From Rachycentron canadum (Eukaryota > Chordata > Actinopteri > Carangiformes > Rachycentridae), in assembly GCA_038496675.1 (NCBI GenBank), contig CM076669.1, forward strand, positions 5,698,656-5,762,655: a stretch of DNA of 64,000 bases, in the 5' to 3' direction. Position 1 is the first letter of the stretch; the number at the start of each line of letters is the position of its first letter. A program made the translations under genes and the position numbers. This document shows positions 1 through 14,500 of this stretch, piece after piece. The notes beneath the pieces are model-generated. The model was not told where the DNA came from and did not search any database. It was given only the letters and a program-made list of their open reading frames with translations.

Positions 1-200
1 GGGGGGGGGGGGGGGCGGGGGCCGGGCCCGGTCCTTCCTTGTTTGGGTAAACAGTGACGTCACGGCGTAGCGTAGCTTAGCGTAGCGTCCGCGCTCCTTT
101 TAGCGTGAACGCGCAACAAACCGTTTCGCCATTCAGTCGGCAGATGGCGACTTAACACTAAAATCCCCAAAAGCTGAATTCCTGTAAATAAAGTCGTTTA
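1..200. promoter_or_regulatory. G-rich/CpG-rich left edge with CRE, possible promoter of a gene outside the window
   Basis: Starts with a run of 15 G and a GC-rich stretch able to form a G-quadruplex. A palindromic TGACGTCA lies at 55-62, followed by near-tandem GCGTA units (about 66-88). CpG density falls sharply after 200. This looks like part of a CpG promoter, perhaps of a gene transcribed leftwards, but no coding exon is visible. The leading G run could also be an assembly-edge artefact. Confidence 0.35.
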
Positions 201-2284
201 AGATTAGAACATGATAGAATGGAAGAGATTGGAGTAGAGTGACTTTTTGTGGTTGCTGCAAAAATAGCTTCAGGATTATTTAAAAAAAAGACTGACAGTG
301 ACACAAACGGACTATCTTGTAGGTTTTGATGTGTTATATGCTATTATACTCTTGACATGTTCAATTACATTCAAAATGTCTAAAATTCCTTAATGCACAT
401 CTGCTTCTGATCCATCATTGAAAAGTCCTGAGTCCAGGATTTGTCCAGGATGTTCCTGGTTTCCCACCAGGAACATACAAATATTCCCTTTTTAAAGTTT
501 ATGGTGCTGGACACAAGATATGTTATGATACACGACATCTCAGTTTGTTATAAGTTAAAAACACATCTTGCATAAAACAAAAAAGTATCAGACTAGTTAG
601 TTTTAGTGTGTTGAATCAGTCCTTTCTCCCTGTGTTTATATTCTAATGCTCCCTTTCCTCACTAGTGTTTGCTCATTTGGATGCTGTTTGACTATTTGCA
701 GGTTTAAATAAGAGTTGATGTAATTCAGTCAGTTTTGAAATGACCTGACTGCTTCACATGAATAAAGGTTGACATAAAGTTGTTGTTGTTTTTTTTTTAT
801 TTATTTTAATATATTAAAAATGTTTATAGTTCTTTTATGTCTCTGTAGTGTTTGCCTGCAGTGAAACAAAATGCTGACATAGCAGAATTTTGCATAGATG
901 AATTCCAGCTCACTTTCCATTTTAAGTATCGTCACTCATACTTATTTGTACTGTCTGCTATGCTGTTATAAGTAGACCTGCTACATTTTGTTCTTTGCTG
1001 TTACTTTTTTTTAAACAAAAGTCCATAAAGCAAAGTATGTAAAGTACAATACATAGGCATTAATAATATTATGAAGCCATGCTTTTCCGGGGAAATTAAA
1101 CAAGTTAAAGAGACCTGCTCTATGGTTGATGATCACATGATTAATTTAAGAAGTAGAAGTTGTCCATAGCCATCCATCAGCTGGGACACTAATCCATCTT
1201 CAGAACCACTGACCTCCACTTACAAGGGATAATTAACTTCCAGGAGGAGTGTTTACAGGCATGTGTGGATCTGCTCACCAGACATGTCTGCACTGCTCAC
1301 ACTGGGCTGACAAGAGAGAAAACCTAATGTGAAGACATGATAATGATCAACTAAACCAAGTGGTGCAAGCTGCTATTATCACCCTCAGGACAAAGGAGAT
1401 GTTTACATCTTGTCAAGGCCGGAGAAGGAAAAAACAAACAAAACAAACCAAACCAAAACAAAAACACATGAGATGTGCGGATTAACCTAGTGAATCACAC
1501 GTGTCTTCTGGGCAATGAGAGCTCATGAGTCTCTGCATGCACTAAGCCTGCTTGCCTGTGCCGAGCTGCACAGATGGGCGTGTGGGGGGATGGGTGCTGT
1601 CAGCTCACAGATCAAGCTGTGGGTCGGTGGTCCCATTGCTATTCACCACACAAGCACGTAGGGCATGTCAGACACGCTCCATGGAGACATACCAGGAGTG
1701 GATATTATGTTTTGGCTTTTCTGCTTTTCTGCTATGTCTGCCATCGGTCGACAATATTCAGAAAAATAGCTCTTTGCTGAGGAAAGGGGAGGAGAGTCTC
1801 TGCAACTCTGCAACGGAAAATATTCTGCTGAGCGAGCAATTCTAGTTTTTGTTCCTTGCATCATGTCAGCAGTGTTAATACTATATTAATAAATCTGTGC
1901 TGATGCTGCACATTTGGACAAGAACTTAAGAAGTTTATATCCACCCAAAACACTTTTTACACATTGTTTGACAATAGTTTATATTCGCTTATTGGACGTT
2001 TTTAGTTGCCCAATTAAACATGGTAAACGTGAACTGCTTTCTGTTATATTATGGGGTTTTTTTAAAATTCCAGTTTATAAATGTATACACGCTTTCCGAA
2101 AGTCTATTTAAGTGGAGATTTTGGGGATAAATTTACTCCACGCCGTTTTCTTTACTTAGGTTTAATATGATGATGAAGATTGTAACACTGATAAATTAGC
2201 CAAAAAAAAAAAACACCCTTATGTCACTGCTTTGTTGGAAAAAAGTTTGTGTCTATTGTTGGTGCGTCGACATAACCAGATGGA
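201..2284. other. Intergenic, AT-rich, no gene seen
   Basis: No conserved coding segment, splice-bounded exon or RNA gene was recognised on either strand. Open frames here are short and lack codon structure. Confidence 0.6.
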
Positions 2285-2420
2285 AATGAATTATTTGGAA
2301 ACTGACGTCAGAGGTGGGATTGCCTCGAACGGCGGACCTCGTGTACTCTCGGGTATTTCCGGACGCGGAGTTAAATCCCCGCCCCGCTTCATTCCTGCGT
2401 TGTTTGGGGACAGTAGGAAG
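2285..2420 (+). promoter_or_regulatory. kdm7a: kdm7a proximal promoter with full CRE
   Basis: CpG-rich stretch immediately upstream of the start codon with no TATA box. It contains a perfect TGACGTCA cAMP-response element at 2303-2310 (CREB/ATF family site) and GC-rich CCCCGCCCCG near 2380. The transcription start is probably between the CRE and the ATG (inference). Confidence 0.6.
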
Positions 2421-2518
2421 ATGGCGGCGGCCCCGCTGTACTGTGTCTGCCGGCAGCCCTACGATGTGAGCCGGTTTATGATCGAGTGCGACATCTGTAA
2501 AGACTGGTTCCACGGCAG
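2421..2518 (+). CDS. kdm7a: kdm7a coding exon 1: start codon and first half of the PHD finger
   Basis: Encodes residues 1-33 (MAAAPLYCVCRQPYDV and on), ending with a split AG of a Ser codon before donor GTAGGT. The ATG sits in AAGATGGCGGC, which is both a good Kozak context (A at -3, G at +4) and a YY1-type motif. The frame is open upstream with in-frame ATGs at 2280 and 2286, but those lie upstream of or around the promoter CRE and family members start close to the PHD finger, so 2421 is preferred. Confidence 0.93.
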
Positions 2519-5500
2519 GTAGGTCGGTTATAACGTCCTCCAGAGACGTGGCCCACCGGATCCGACAAACACTGGTTGTTTGTTAAAGAAAGGCGACGGT
2601 TCTTTAAGCGGCGTTGACTGGTGGCTAACTTAGCTTGCTAACGTTAGCGGTGGGCGACGGGGGTTTTAAACCGTCTATTGACACGACTTTACCAAAGAAA
2701 GTGGGGTTTCGTTCACCGAAATTGGCTCATATTTACTTTATTGTTCTGCCAATGAGTCCAAAACATAAAACTCGTGCCTGCTCTCTGTAATTATGTTGAC
2801 AATCAACGTTATTGGCTCAAATAGAGCCCAATAGCAAATAGTTTGTATCTACTAATACACGGATCTATCAGTGTTGCCGAGCTGTGTCAGTCAACCTGGG
2901 TGAGCGAAAGCTTGGCGGGGTCATCGTGATGTCCAAAGGCTGTATGTTGTTCTGTTTCTTGTAATCACTTTGGACACAAGTTTTAATAATGACTTTTACT
3001 GGGATTTAACGGATTACGAGCCATTTAAACCAGTCGAAATGTAGTAGTCTTATGAGTACAAGCCCACAATGATCAGGTTATTCAAGGTGATGGCGACTGC
3101 AACCAGCCTTGTTGTTGTACTTTAAACTTATATGCGTCGGCTTCTTTTCATGAACAACTTCAGGCAGTTTGGACATAATCTGTGGGTTATTATTATACAT
3201 AATAAGTTAATACCACATTGTAATATAAAGAAGTGTCGAGCTGTGTTTGTCATTTGTTTTTGTATTCTATGTTTTTCGTGGTCTGCTTAAGTAGAAAGCA
3301 AATGGTAGAGAACAACGAGCTTGTTATGGTTAAGCTTTTGATTGACAGCTTGAGAAATTTAAACCCCCTTTCAAGCAGAGGAGGCACATGGCAGGAGACC
3401 CCTAGTGGTGGACAGGGGGATTATTCAAAGGTACCAGGTAGACACATAACCCTGGACGGCTTAGTTGTTGTTTTTTTTTTGTTTGTTTGTTTGTTTTTTT
3501 GTTTCTGTTTTGTCTCTTTCTAGTATCCTAACCACTGAACTGATTTTTACTGGTATTTACTGCTAAATCACACTGTGTGTGGGTGGTTTCTGTCGAGATC
3601 ATAATGGGGATTTTATTGTTGTGTAATGCCGCCCATTGTGTAGCTGCATGTGTGTTGCCTAATGTCAAATTTCAGTCATTTGCAGTAGTTCACACCCAGT
3701 ATCTGCAATGATTTGGGGTAAAGATCAGTCTGAACTCTGGGGGTGTCATGGGGGCCTTGGTAATAGTGCAAACTGTACTTTTAATTTGGTGATCAGGGCT
3801 CAACCCGAAGCACTATAAATCTGAGATGATGAACAAGACAAGGGGATGCTGTGTAGCTTGTGTTCTTAACCCAAGAAAAGAGATTGTCCCCATAGAGTTC
3901 AAGAAAGTGTCTCATTGTTGTCCAGTTATATGGGATGTGTCAGACTCAGGGAACCAGCAAAACTTGACTTCAGATAACTGTCACTTTTTTTTTTTTAATC
4001 AATGTGAACTGAAGTCCGAACGCTATCTTAGACAAAAGTTTCACATGAACCATTCCTTGATCCTTTGAATCTGCCTGTGTGGGGGCGCATCTCCACGGCA
4101 ACTGTTTATGAATACAATAATCTGTTTTCGCTCGTGTTGAAATGACGGAAGCCATTGCGTAACCACATTACACGTGCTGCCAAAAAACTTGCTGGCCAGA
4201 ATTTGTGGCGCACCGGAGCCAAAAAAAAAAACTGGCTGGCTGTGTGTCATGTGCCAGCAAGAAAAGGAACAAATGTTGGAGCTTCCCCCATTGATGACTA
4301 ATAAGCAGACACACACACACGCATAACAGAGCTCCAAAAACAGCCACATTTCCAGCCTCTTTCCCACGAGGCCGGCCAGAAGGAAAGGGATATTCTCTGG
4401 CTGTGGATGATGGCACGCCAATGGATTGGAAAGGAGAGAAGCTCAGCCTCCTGGTGCCTGTTTTTCAGCCTGCTGGAGGAGTTGCTGTTTGTGTTTGTGT
4501 GGGGGACTTTTGTTTCACTGTCTCTGTTTCTGGAGAGTGTCCTGTTTTCCATCACTTATATCTCTCAGCATCTCAGTACACAATACAGCCTGGGACTCTA
4601 ATGGGGTGAGGACTGGGGTAATCAGTGTGGTTTCTTTGCGTCGGACTAGTGAGAGGTAACTGGGAAACAGAAAAATGTGTTTTGCTTGACTCCCCTGTGG
4701 TCTCATATCACAAGACCAATACTATACAGAAATATTTCTGGGATCTGTTAGGGACACAAAAGGGACGAGACATTGTGTTGTTGCTGTGACCTGTGTTCAA
4801 ATCAAAGTGTTGTGGTCAGCTGTGCCTGAACCTACCAAAGGTTTGGTTAAATCCTGCTGAAAATACCTGTATGTGTCTCTTCATCACAGGTTTGATGTGT
4901 CTCAGGTATGAGCAGTTTAACCAAAGAGGGATTTTCTGCCTGACAAGTTTCATTTGACCACATTTAGCCTTTGATTGAGCCTGTGGTTTAGATTACAAAT
5001 GTTAGTTTGAACTCTGTTATTTACCATTTAGAAGCTCGCCTAATTACAGGAGGTGCCTCTGTAAATGGATTGATTCCAGTGTTTCCAGGATGCCAGTTTA
5101 TGTCGGTGTTGATGTTGGATCACTGGGTCAAGTCAGATCACAGTGCTTACCCCGGTGTATGTGTCAGGAACTCCGGTCAGCCCATTGTCTGATTTGGATA
5201 AGGGTGGTGGGGGTGATGATAGACCAGCAGGGCTCGATGGGACAGAGGAAATGATTGATGGTAGCGCCAGCGAGCCAAGTTCAATGCGTGATCCGTCAAT
5301 GTCGGACAGAGTGTGAGCACACTGAAGAGAGATGGATACCCTCTACAGAGTGTCTTTTTTTTAGTGTTTGCCTTGAGTGGATGGATGAGAGGAATCATTT
5401 TTATTTTCTTTAACCACTGTTGTCCATGAGGAGACGTTTCAGATTGTCTGATAAGTTAATTGGACAAAGTCGACTGCAGCCTCATAGCTCATGTTAAAAG

Positions 5501-8500
5501 CGATGTTTACATTCATTAGTGAGGCTGTCTCTGGGGGCAGGGAAACTGCTTTATTTTTAGCTTGATTCTTGTTATTTAGGGGTCAACAGTCTCATGTATT
5601 GATTACTGTCAGTTTGAATTATGATATTAGTGCCACACATTGTCTCACCAAAATTTGGTTGAGAAATCTCTATAACGTGGGACTATATTTGGCTCTCTCA
5701 GCATCATATCAAACCCAAATCAATGCAGGTCTGGTCAGAATTGCAGCCTGTATAAAAACGGTTTACTTCTTTGTCTTATTTTCACAGTAACCTATTAGTA
5801 ATTAGTCAGATATTATGAAATGCTTATCGACACTGTTTTAGAGGATTGGGTCTACAGAGTCATCAGTCTTCCAATGAGTTCAGACTGAGCTTGTTGTCTG
5901 ATGTGTTTCGGCAGCCAGTCACAAGACCGATGGCTTTGTAGGCTTTACAGGGGCACTGGGGGCCTAAAGACAACCATGTTGAAGACATGTGTGAAAGCAG
6001 AGCTGCAGCGCTAGGAGCCTCAAGGCAACTCAACCTGCACTGAAAACAATTAAGTTGTTAAAACTCCCCGGGGCTCCCTGACGCCCCATAAACAACAAAG
6101 TGATCCTCTTTTGTTGTTTACCAGCTGACTACACAGAGAGGCCCAACATCCATGCAACGGCTATAGCTTGAAAGAGACAACCTCTTTCAAGCTAGCATGG
6201 ATGTTGGGTCGCTTGTACGCTTAGCTGACCAAAATGATTTAACCAGTAAGGCCAAAATGACGGATCCCGATCCATCTGTCGGGTCTCAGTTGCTCTTACC
6301 GCTGCTCAGGTTCAGCACCGTTTATGTAAGCTTTGGATGAGTGCATTAGGAAAAGGGCCAAAGTAGTCTGGTGCTCCTCTGGGGTAAATAAAGACAGCCA
6401 GGTGTGTTTAACTGCCCTCATCTCCTCTCTATCTCTACCACACATCCTTTAGGGATCTGCCAGTTCCCTAATGTAGGCGTGTCGGCACCCCATGCAGAGC
6501 AGTTATTTAGAGCTTAAAATAATGGCAATACCCGCCTCCAGCCTTTTGTGTTTCTGCACTGATCATGGAGGACAATGAACCCCTCATAGTGCATGGACAA
6601 ATGAATAAGCTCTCTCAGTCACACAGGAAGGAGGCCCTTGATGAGAGGAAGTGCGGGGAGAGGGGCTGTTGATGGCAGGGCTTTAGCCAAGTACACAAAT
6701 CTGCTCTCATCCAGGAAGGGATGTTTTGCTTGGTAATCTGCTGCAGTGCCATCACAGAATAACTCCAGTCTGAGCATGGCAAGGTTTTGTTTTTATCTTT
6801 GGGGCATGTTGACTGTACCCTCCGTCACCCTATGATAAAATATGCTCTGCTTTTTTCCTGCAACGCATGATAATCAAGTCTCACTAAGTATTAAATTGAC
6901 GTCAGTTCACTTGTCTCCAATCTGATCCTCGCTCTCTAAGCAAATGACGTTCACGTGGGTTCAAGAACTGCTCACTCGCACACCAGCTTCGCAATGATGT
7001 AATACATCATCAGACCTGAGCAAGACAGGAAATACTTGGCCCTTTTTTTTCCCTCCCAGCTGAGTTTCCTCCCCTTGTTTTGCATTCAGTCTCAAGTCCA
7101 CACATTTTCACAAGCCTGGGCGGTTTGTTCAGTAGCAATCATTACAGGTGACACATACGCTGAATCAGGCCTGCAAAAGTGGCACAGTGCCCTGGTTTCC
7201 CGCTGTGGTATTACATAAAGGAAAATACCAAGTGAGATGAGGACAACAAGGTCACCTCAGCTGAGCACATGCTGCTCTCGCTGGTTTTGATGAACCCTGC
7301 AGCCGAGAGCTGTGACTCATGCTTTCCCCCAGCCACATGTTTGAACCAAGATTCCTGATACATGAGCTGGGTCTAATACTACAGCCAAGCACTGTGCAGT
7401 GTTATTGTTGGTCATCCGCTTGCTCACGTGCAGGGGCAGGAGTGCTTCTTTGAGCACTTTTTCCCCCCTCACTCCTTTATTTTTTTTTTGTGTGCATGTT
7501 GCAGCAAAATGCATCTTGTAAAAAGGGTACCTCTGTCTAATTTATGGCAAAACAAATGTGCCATCAGTCACTGAACTGACGTAAAGCCTCCTAATGTATT
7601 TGTTTAGTAAGTCACTTAGGGTATTTATGGCAACTAAATGCATGGTATATATGCCTCTTTGCATTGGAAATGATGCCCTTTTCAATATTGTACACATTTG
7701 CTTTGCTGCCAGTAACAACACACGGTTGTATGTGGTAAGCTGTGGAGAGGGAGCTACTGATGATATCCTGTTAGTGCACCAGGGCGATGGAGTCCAGCAT
7801 TCACACAAGCTCACCACTTCCTGATGAGTTAATGGCCCTTGGCTTTATTTCCTTTACAGTTTCCTGCAATTCCTTGTAGATCAAATGTGATAGTAGACTG
7901 CGGTCAACACCATCCCTCCTCCAGGCTTTCCTGTTTTTAAAAACAGAGCTCATATCAGCAACAAACTTATATTTTATACCCTGTCACTATGCAATTGCCA
8001 GCCACCAACTTAAAACCACTCAGTAAGAAGTTGTTGATGGCAAATGTTTCAAGTCTTCCAGTTTTTTAATAGTTTGCATGGTGTAACGCCCTCTTTAGAG
8101 TCATCACTGTGCTAATGGTGCTTTCTTTATTAGCTGAATTAAAAACAAGCAGAAGTCGAATAATCACTTTGACCTCGGCCATATGAGAAATGGAGTTGTA
8201 GCGTGGTGTGTTAGGAAAATGTTTTCTTTTTGTCTGATGACACTCGAAGTGACCAGTCTGGATGCACCGATAATGGCCTTAATCTCAGATTTTCCAAACC
8301 TATCCTAAGTTTTCATTGTGTTGATGTTTGTGTGCAGATAAAGACGCACCACTGAGCATTTAAGCAAAGCAATGGTGAGTATTAGAGAACTAGAAATAGA
8401 AATCAGCCAGACGATGTCTCCAGGTCAACTGGGGGCATAAGATATGATCATAAAATGCAATCGTTGTCTTCAGACCTCAGAAATCACTTTGAAGTGACAA

Positions 8501-11500
8501 CCATGACAGCGGTCTGTTTTGCACAGAGGGTGTTTTTGTGTGTGATCTCTACACTTCTTTGTGCACAGCACTTCATTAAAACGAACCATGCACATGCTTG
8601 AGTCACAATGACTCGCAGCTCGCAATGCTGTCAACTCTGAACGTCCATTGGTGTCTGTTCAGGCTGAATGGTAACCCAGTTGCTGTTCAGCTCATGCTGC
8701 TCTGGAATGGAGCTCTGGTATGCAATGGAGGAATGCATGTGTGTTGGTGCCTGTGGTTTGGCTGTTGCTGGACAGTCGGGGGTTGCTGTTAGAGTTGCAC
8801 TATTGCAGATCCCTGGGATAAAAACACAACACTGCAACAAAGCTCACATGTACATGCAGCGTAACGTAAAAATCTTGGCCAAGCTTCAACTGCTTGTCCT
8901 ATAACACGAAAACTTGCCATTAATCCAAGATGGTTACCTGCGCTGCTAACCTTATAGTCACACCATTTAAATAGTCCGAATTATAACTTATTCCATGTTA
9001 CCTATTCTGAGCAGTTTATTAATAAATTGATCTGTTTACAATCCAGTTATGAACAGCTACTTTTATTAGGATTAATCAATTAAATTGTTGTTAGATTTGA
9101 CTTAAATGTAACTACTAGCTTTGGTTTTGGTTTGGTTTGGTTTTTCTGTGTTTCTGTGGGAGAGGTTGCTGCTGCAGGGATGTCGAAGAACTCTTAATAA
9201 CAACTTGGAGGCTGATGTCGTTGCTCCTGGGGGAAAAAATTGATCTAAACAATTGTGACTTCAGCACAAGGGCCGGGGAGGTCCCCGTGTTCTTGTATTA
9301 TTATTGTGCCAAAACCATGAAATTTGCTTTCAGAGTCCTGTTACTCTGTCAAATATCTGTTCATCTGCGCTGGTAGTTGAAGAAGAGATAGAAAAAACAT
9401 TTTCCAGACACAAACTGGTCTTTGCTGTTTTGTTAACCTCAAACCTGTAAGTGCTGACATCTCAAATTATAAGTTTGTATCTGTATATGTTTGGGCCTGA
9501 AAAGGTCAGAAAAGTGAACCCTCATATTTTGTTGACACTGTAAATAATATTTTTTTGTGTGTGAGCATGTTCAAGGTTTTAAAAGATGTGTTATTGATCA
9601 TTTCCTAATTTTAAAATGCCCAGAAAACATTTCATCCAATTCTCCCACCACCTCTTATTTAACATTTCTTTTTCAGCTTTTCAAAATCAAAGTGTCTTTC
9701 ATGTGCCAGGCTGAATTGTGCTTGAGCATCCAAACTGAACTTCTGTATCTCTCTGTCTCCAGCTGTGTGCAGGTAGAAGAGCATCATGCTGTGGATATCG
9801 ATGTTTACCACTGCCCCAACTGTGATGTCGTACATGGACCCTCCCTGAGTGAGTAATGCTTTCTCTCATTAGTGGCATGTTTCCTTTGCTTTTTGTTTCT
9901 GTGTGTGTGTCTCTTAGTCCTAACATGCATCTCATTCATCAAACACTGTCCTGATACGCTGCCTCACATTTACATGTCTAACACTCTTTCCATTCAGTAT
10001 TTCCCCTCCCACCCCGTCTCTCTCTGTATGTTGCACTGGTCCCAGGGGAAAAGGCCACTCCATGCAGTGTTGGTCAAGTCTGAATTTTTTTAGGGGGGGA
10101 GGGGAATGGGTTAACCTCTGAGAGCCCAGAGGGCAGACATTAATAGGCTAATTGAATGGTGTTGTAAGCCCTCCACTTTGATTGGACAAGCCCCTCCATT
10201 CTCCATCTCTTAGCTCAGGGGTTGAGTAGTGAATTAATATCCTTATGAAAAGTGGTGGTGATGTGCATAATTTACCACTTTGATTGGGAGAACAAGCTTC
10301 GAGAGGGTGACGACATTAGATGAAAACAACCCTGTGAAACTCTGATCTCTCTGTTTGTTGCAGTGAAAAAGCGCAACAACTGGCACAGGCACGACTACAC
10401 GGAGCCAGACGATGGATCAAAGCCAGTTCAAGCTGGCACCCCAGTGTTTATCAAGGAGCTGCAGAACAGGACCTTTGCCAGGTGCATATAAATTTGGGCA
10501 CATGCACATTTACTTGGAAATTGTCTAACCCAGCCACTGAGGGTCAACCCTTGTTCATATCTGCTCAACGAGATAATGGTTTCCTCATAAATGGTGACTC
10601 AAAGGGTTAATAACAGTCCCAACAAATTGCGAACACTTATGCTTCAGTAGTAGACGACCTGGTATTATCACTGCAACACTAATCTTGTGAGTTGTACATG
10701 ATCAGGCTGCTCTGTGATTGAATTATATTCCCCACAATAACTGTTAGGATTTTTTATTGAGTAATATAGTGTGATGAACGACAATGCTTATTGTAGAATT
10801 GAAGTTACATCCGTGCACATCCTTATAATTACTATTACAGAGGAGCAATGATTATGTTGTGCAGATGGTTTTCATGGTTAGAGATAATTTAGCTTTTTTT
10901 TCTTTCTGTTCCTTGCTTGATGTTGTCTTCACCATCAGCTGTCTCCAAAACATGTGCAGGCCAAGCTTAACCAGTCAGTTCTTGTGGTGTCCACGTGGTA
11001 TCTTAATAGTTGCTGTAAACCTGAAGTGTTGTTACACTTTTGAGGAGGCGCATATGAACGTAGCCTACACTGCAGATATGGTGGCGAAGGCTTTTAAAGC
11101 TTTGCCGTAACACGTCCACGTAAAACTATAAATCCACCTGAAGTCTGAAGCTTTTTCAATTGTCAGTTGTTGCTCTTTGTGAAATCTCTAAACGCTCATG
11201 ACTCTGAGGCTGTGTTCATGTTGACTGGACTTGTTATGATCTTGTTGCAGTGGCGAGGAGATCCTGATGCGAATGAAGGGTGAGCAGGTGACTCCCAGGT
11301 ACCTGGAGAGGCACAGCTTCAACTACCCCATAGCGGTCACCGAGATGGAGGGTCTAGGACTCAAACTACCACCCCCTACTTTCTCTGTCAAAGATGTGGA
11401 GCAGTATGTGGGTAAGGAAGATTCATGGGCTTTATTGTGTAGTATAAACCAGTTTCCCTCAGCTGTATTAAGTTTACAGTAGCACATTAGTGTTTATTCT

Positions 11501-14500
11501 TTGGGGAGGATGTGGGCCCTGATATTGGAATACACAGCAGCCAGAGTCTGTTAAAAAGCTAATAAAACCACCCAACTCCAGGCGGCTAAGTGACCATTGC
11601 TGAGCAGGCGCCATCTGTGTGTCAATATGAACAGGTTTCCAGGTTCATGGGGTTTTAACCCACTTATCAGGCATCAGAGGACGGCTGAATGAGTTCTAAA
11701 TGAGTGACGGCTAAGCTTTCACTGCCCTCTCTGTGACCACTACACTTCCTTACTGAAACAGCTTGCCACTTCCCAGCTCCTGTTACAAGCCCATTACCAA
11801 GCCCACTGGTGTTTCTATCATTAAGTTCAGATTACAGACTCCCTCTCTCACTTTATCTCTCTCTCCCATGCCCTATTGAGCATTAAGCCAAGGCACAGGT
11901 GTTGTGACCAGGGACTGAGTGTCTGGTTACATTTCTTACAGCTAGAAGACAATGGGACAGCAGGAGTAAACGCTGATGTCCTCTGTGACTCTAATGCAGT
12001 TGAATAGTTGGCTTAGTGTGCGGTCAATGATTGGGCCAAGTGCCAGAGAGCTAATGAATCTGCCAGTTTAAGAGTTATTACGGAGGCTGCGTAAATACAG
12101 CTTGTATTGAAGATTGGTTTGATACAGACTGTCCACACCTTTTTATTTTGTGACTCTGGGTTTTGTATGGCTAAATACTGTAAAACAAAATCAGGCTTGA
12201 CTTGCTTCAGAATGACTGATCAGTCCCACTGACTGTTATGACAAATGAGATGTGGTTTACTGGTGAAGACATGCCCCATATAACCACCACATCCCTGTTT
12301 CAGTTGTAGTCAGCATTTTTTATGTCTTATTTCCTTTAACCATAATTTCTGTCTGTGTCTCTATTGTCACCACGTAGCACAGTCCTCCTGACTAGTTTAC
12401 ATTAATCCAAGCTCCTGTCAAATAGCACAGTCCCATAAAATGCTTGAGCAAAACTGATTTAGGCACTTGTTATTCAGTCCTTGAGTAACAACATTTGAAG
12501 GAACCAAGCAAGTGTGTGTGTATACTAAAAAATATTGTAATGTCGTACAAAACAGATACTGAAATGTGATGCTATATGGGAGTCGATTTATCATCTGTGA
12601 CCTGATATTAATCGGGGATTTTCAGAAGTATTTTTGTGGTCTCATAGACGTCTACTTTCTGCCTGGAATGATAAAAATATTTGCCAGCATCAAAACCAGC
12701 GTTTATATCAAACATTTCCACAGTGTGCAGGCAGTAGCAGCAGGGGAAAGAAGGAGAGCAGAGCAGAGTTTCATTGTGTTGAAATGATGGACTTCAAGGC
12801 TGATTCCAGTGCACTTCTGCAAAAATAGAGTTTGTGTTTAATGACACATAAAATAAATAATGCTTTGACTTTTCCCTGAGGTTTATGTACACAAGGCTGA
12901 TTTAAAATATGGAGTAACCTACAGAGCGCTGCAACATCATATTACACATTAGATAAAGATGAAATTCTTGAAATCCTAATATCTAATAATAATAGAGCCT
13001 ATAATTCCATGGTAATAATAACAAGCATGTTAATCTGGATGGTCAAGAAATCGTATGTGTTGTATTCACCATAATGGCAAGGATTTACAGAAAGCTGATC
13101 ATGTTTCCACCAGAGAGTAAACTGTCATGGGCCACGTTGTTGATTAATGATCAAAACATTTTCTTAACTGAACTGAAATTAATGCAGCAAGAAAAGAGTT
13201 CCTGGTTCACGCTTGCTGACAGAGATATGTTTGCAACAATTACCTTAATCAATGACCTCTTTAACATTGCTGGGTGTTGTCATATATCACAGGGGTTATG
13301 GTGGACGTCAGGTAACTCAAGTGCCTCTCATCCTGGTTCAGCAGGGCTGTGGATTTAGGGCATTTATAAAAGGCTTCTCTCTTGCTGCCGTTAGTGAGGC
13401 TTTTGTTGGAGGTGGGCGTTATGTGGTTTCCAGGCGGCTTTTTCTCTCACTGTGTGACTGACTGCCTTGACTCCAGCTGTTCCCTGTCATCAGACGCTGG
13501 CCAGCTGGGCTTTAGAGGTGTCTGTGAGTGCAAGTGCATGTCGGTGCGTGTGTGTGAGAGGGAGAGAGAGAAGGAACATGCGAAGGGGTAATAAAAAGGT
13601 GTGTGGGAAGGGTGTTGGGGAAAATACAACAGCCAGCTGTCTTGCTGCACACACTGCACCCAGGTCCTACTTCCGGCCCCATGTGTCACCCGAGTGTGAT
13701 TTGTAGAGTCCCAACTGTTAGCTGTGTGCTACGAGTCTCTGCTTTGACTTCTTTTCTGTTTCAGCATCTGTTTTTGGTCTTGTTTGAATAAACACACCAC
13801 ATTCGGACTTCACACTCACACACACACACATCTATTTCCGTATTTCCCCCTACGCTCGAGCTCTCCCACGCACACACATGCATTAAACGCAGTAGACCTT
13901 TCACCTCCACCCACTGCACCTCCTCAGGAAGCAGTGGTCTGGACAGATTGACAGATTGTCTTGCTTGTCTCTCAGTTCAACCCCTCCCCACTCTGCCATA
14001 TTGGTGCCAGTTTACCTCAGGGCTTGATCTCTAGAAGCACAGCTAGATTCTAGCAAACCACTGACCCCAGTGAACCCCACACCCACACAGCAGCCAATTA
14101 AAGAGCTAAACTCACTGACTACAGAACTTCTCCATTTGATATTATATGGACTAAACCGTGCTTATCTCCTTTCTAGGTGGTGACAAAGTCATTGATGTGA
14201 TAGATGTGGCAAGGCAGGCAGACAGCAAGATGAAGCTCAGTGAGTTTATCAAGTATTTCACCAAATCCCATCGACCTAAGGTCCTCAACCTCATCAGCCT
14301 GGAGTTCTCTGACACGAAGTAAGCAACACTACATTATCTTTTCTCCTGTTGTGCTTCCTACCTAACAGCGCAGTACAAGTAGCAACTTAATTCCTGTGCA
14401 GTTGTATTTTAAAAAGCTTAATTGTGTTTATATCCAAAAGAGTCAGTCAGATATAATTTATAAACTCTCATGGACACAACAGATTTTGAATGTGTGGTCA

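Noticed and set aside
1552..1845. 97-codon open frame upstream of kdm7a
   Set aside because: It starts with a non-ATG codon, overlaps other frames on both strands, and has no domain or splice context.
2232..2420. N-terminal extension of KDM7A from in-frame ATGs at 2280 or 2286
   Set aside because: The frame is open, but the stretch contains the promoter CRE, lacks any resemblance to the family, and homologues begin close to the PHD finger as the 2421 start does.
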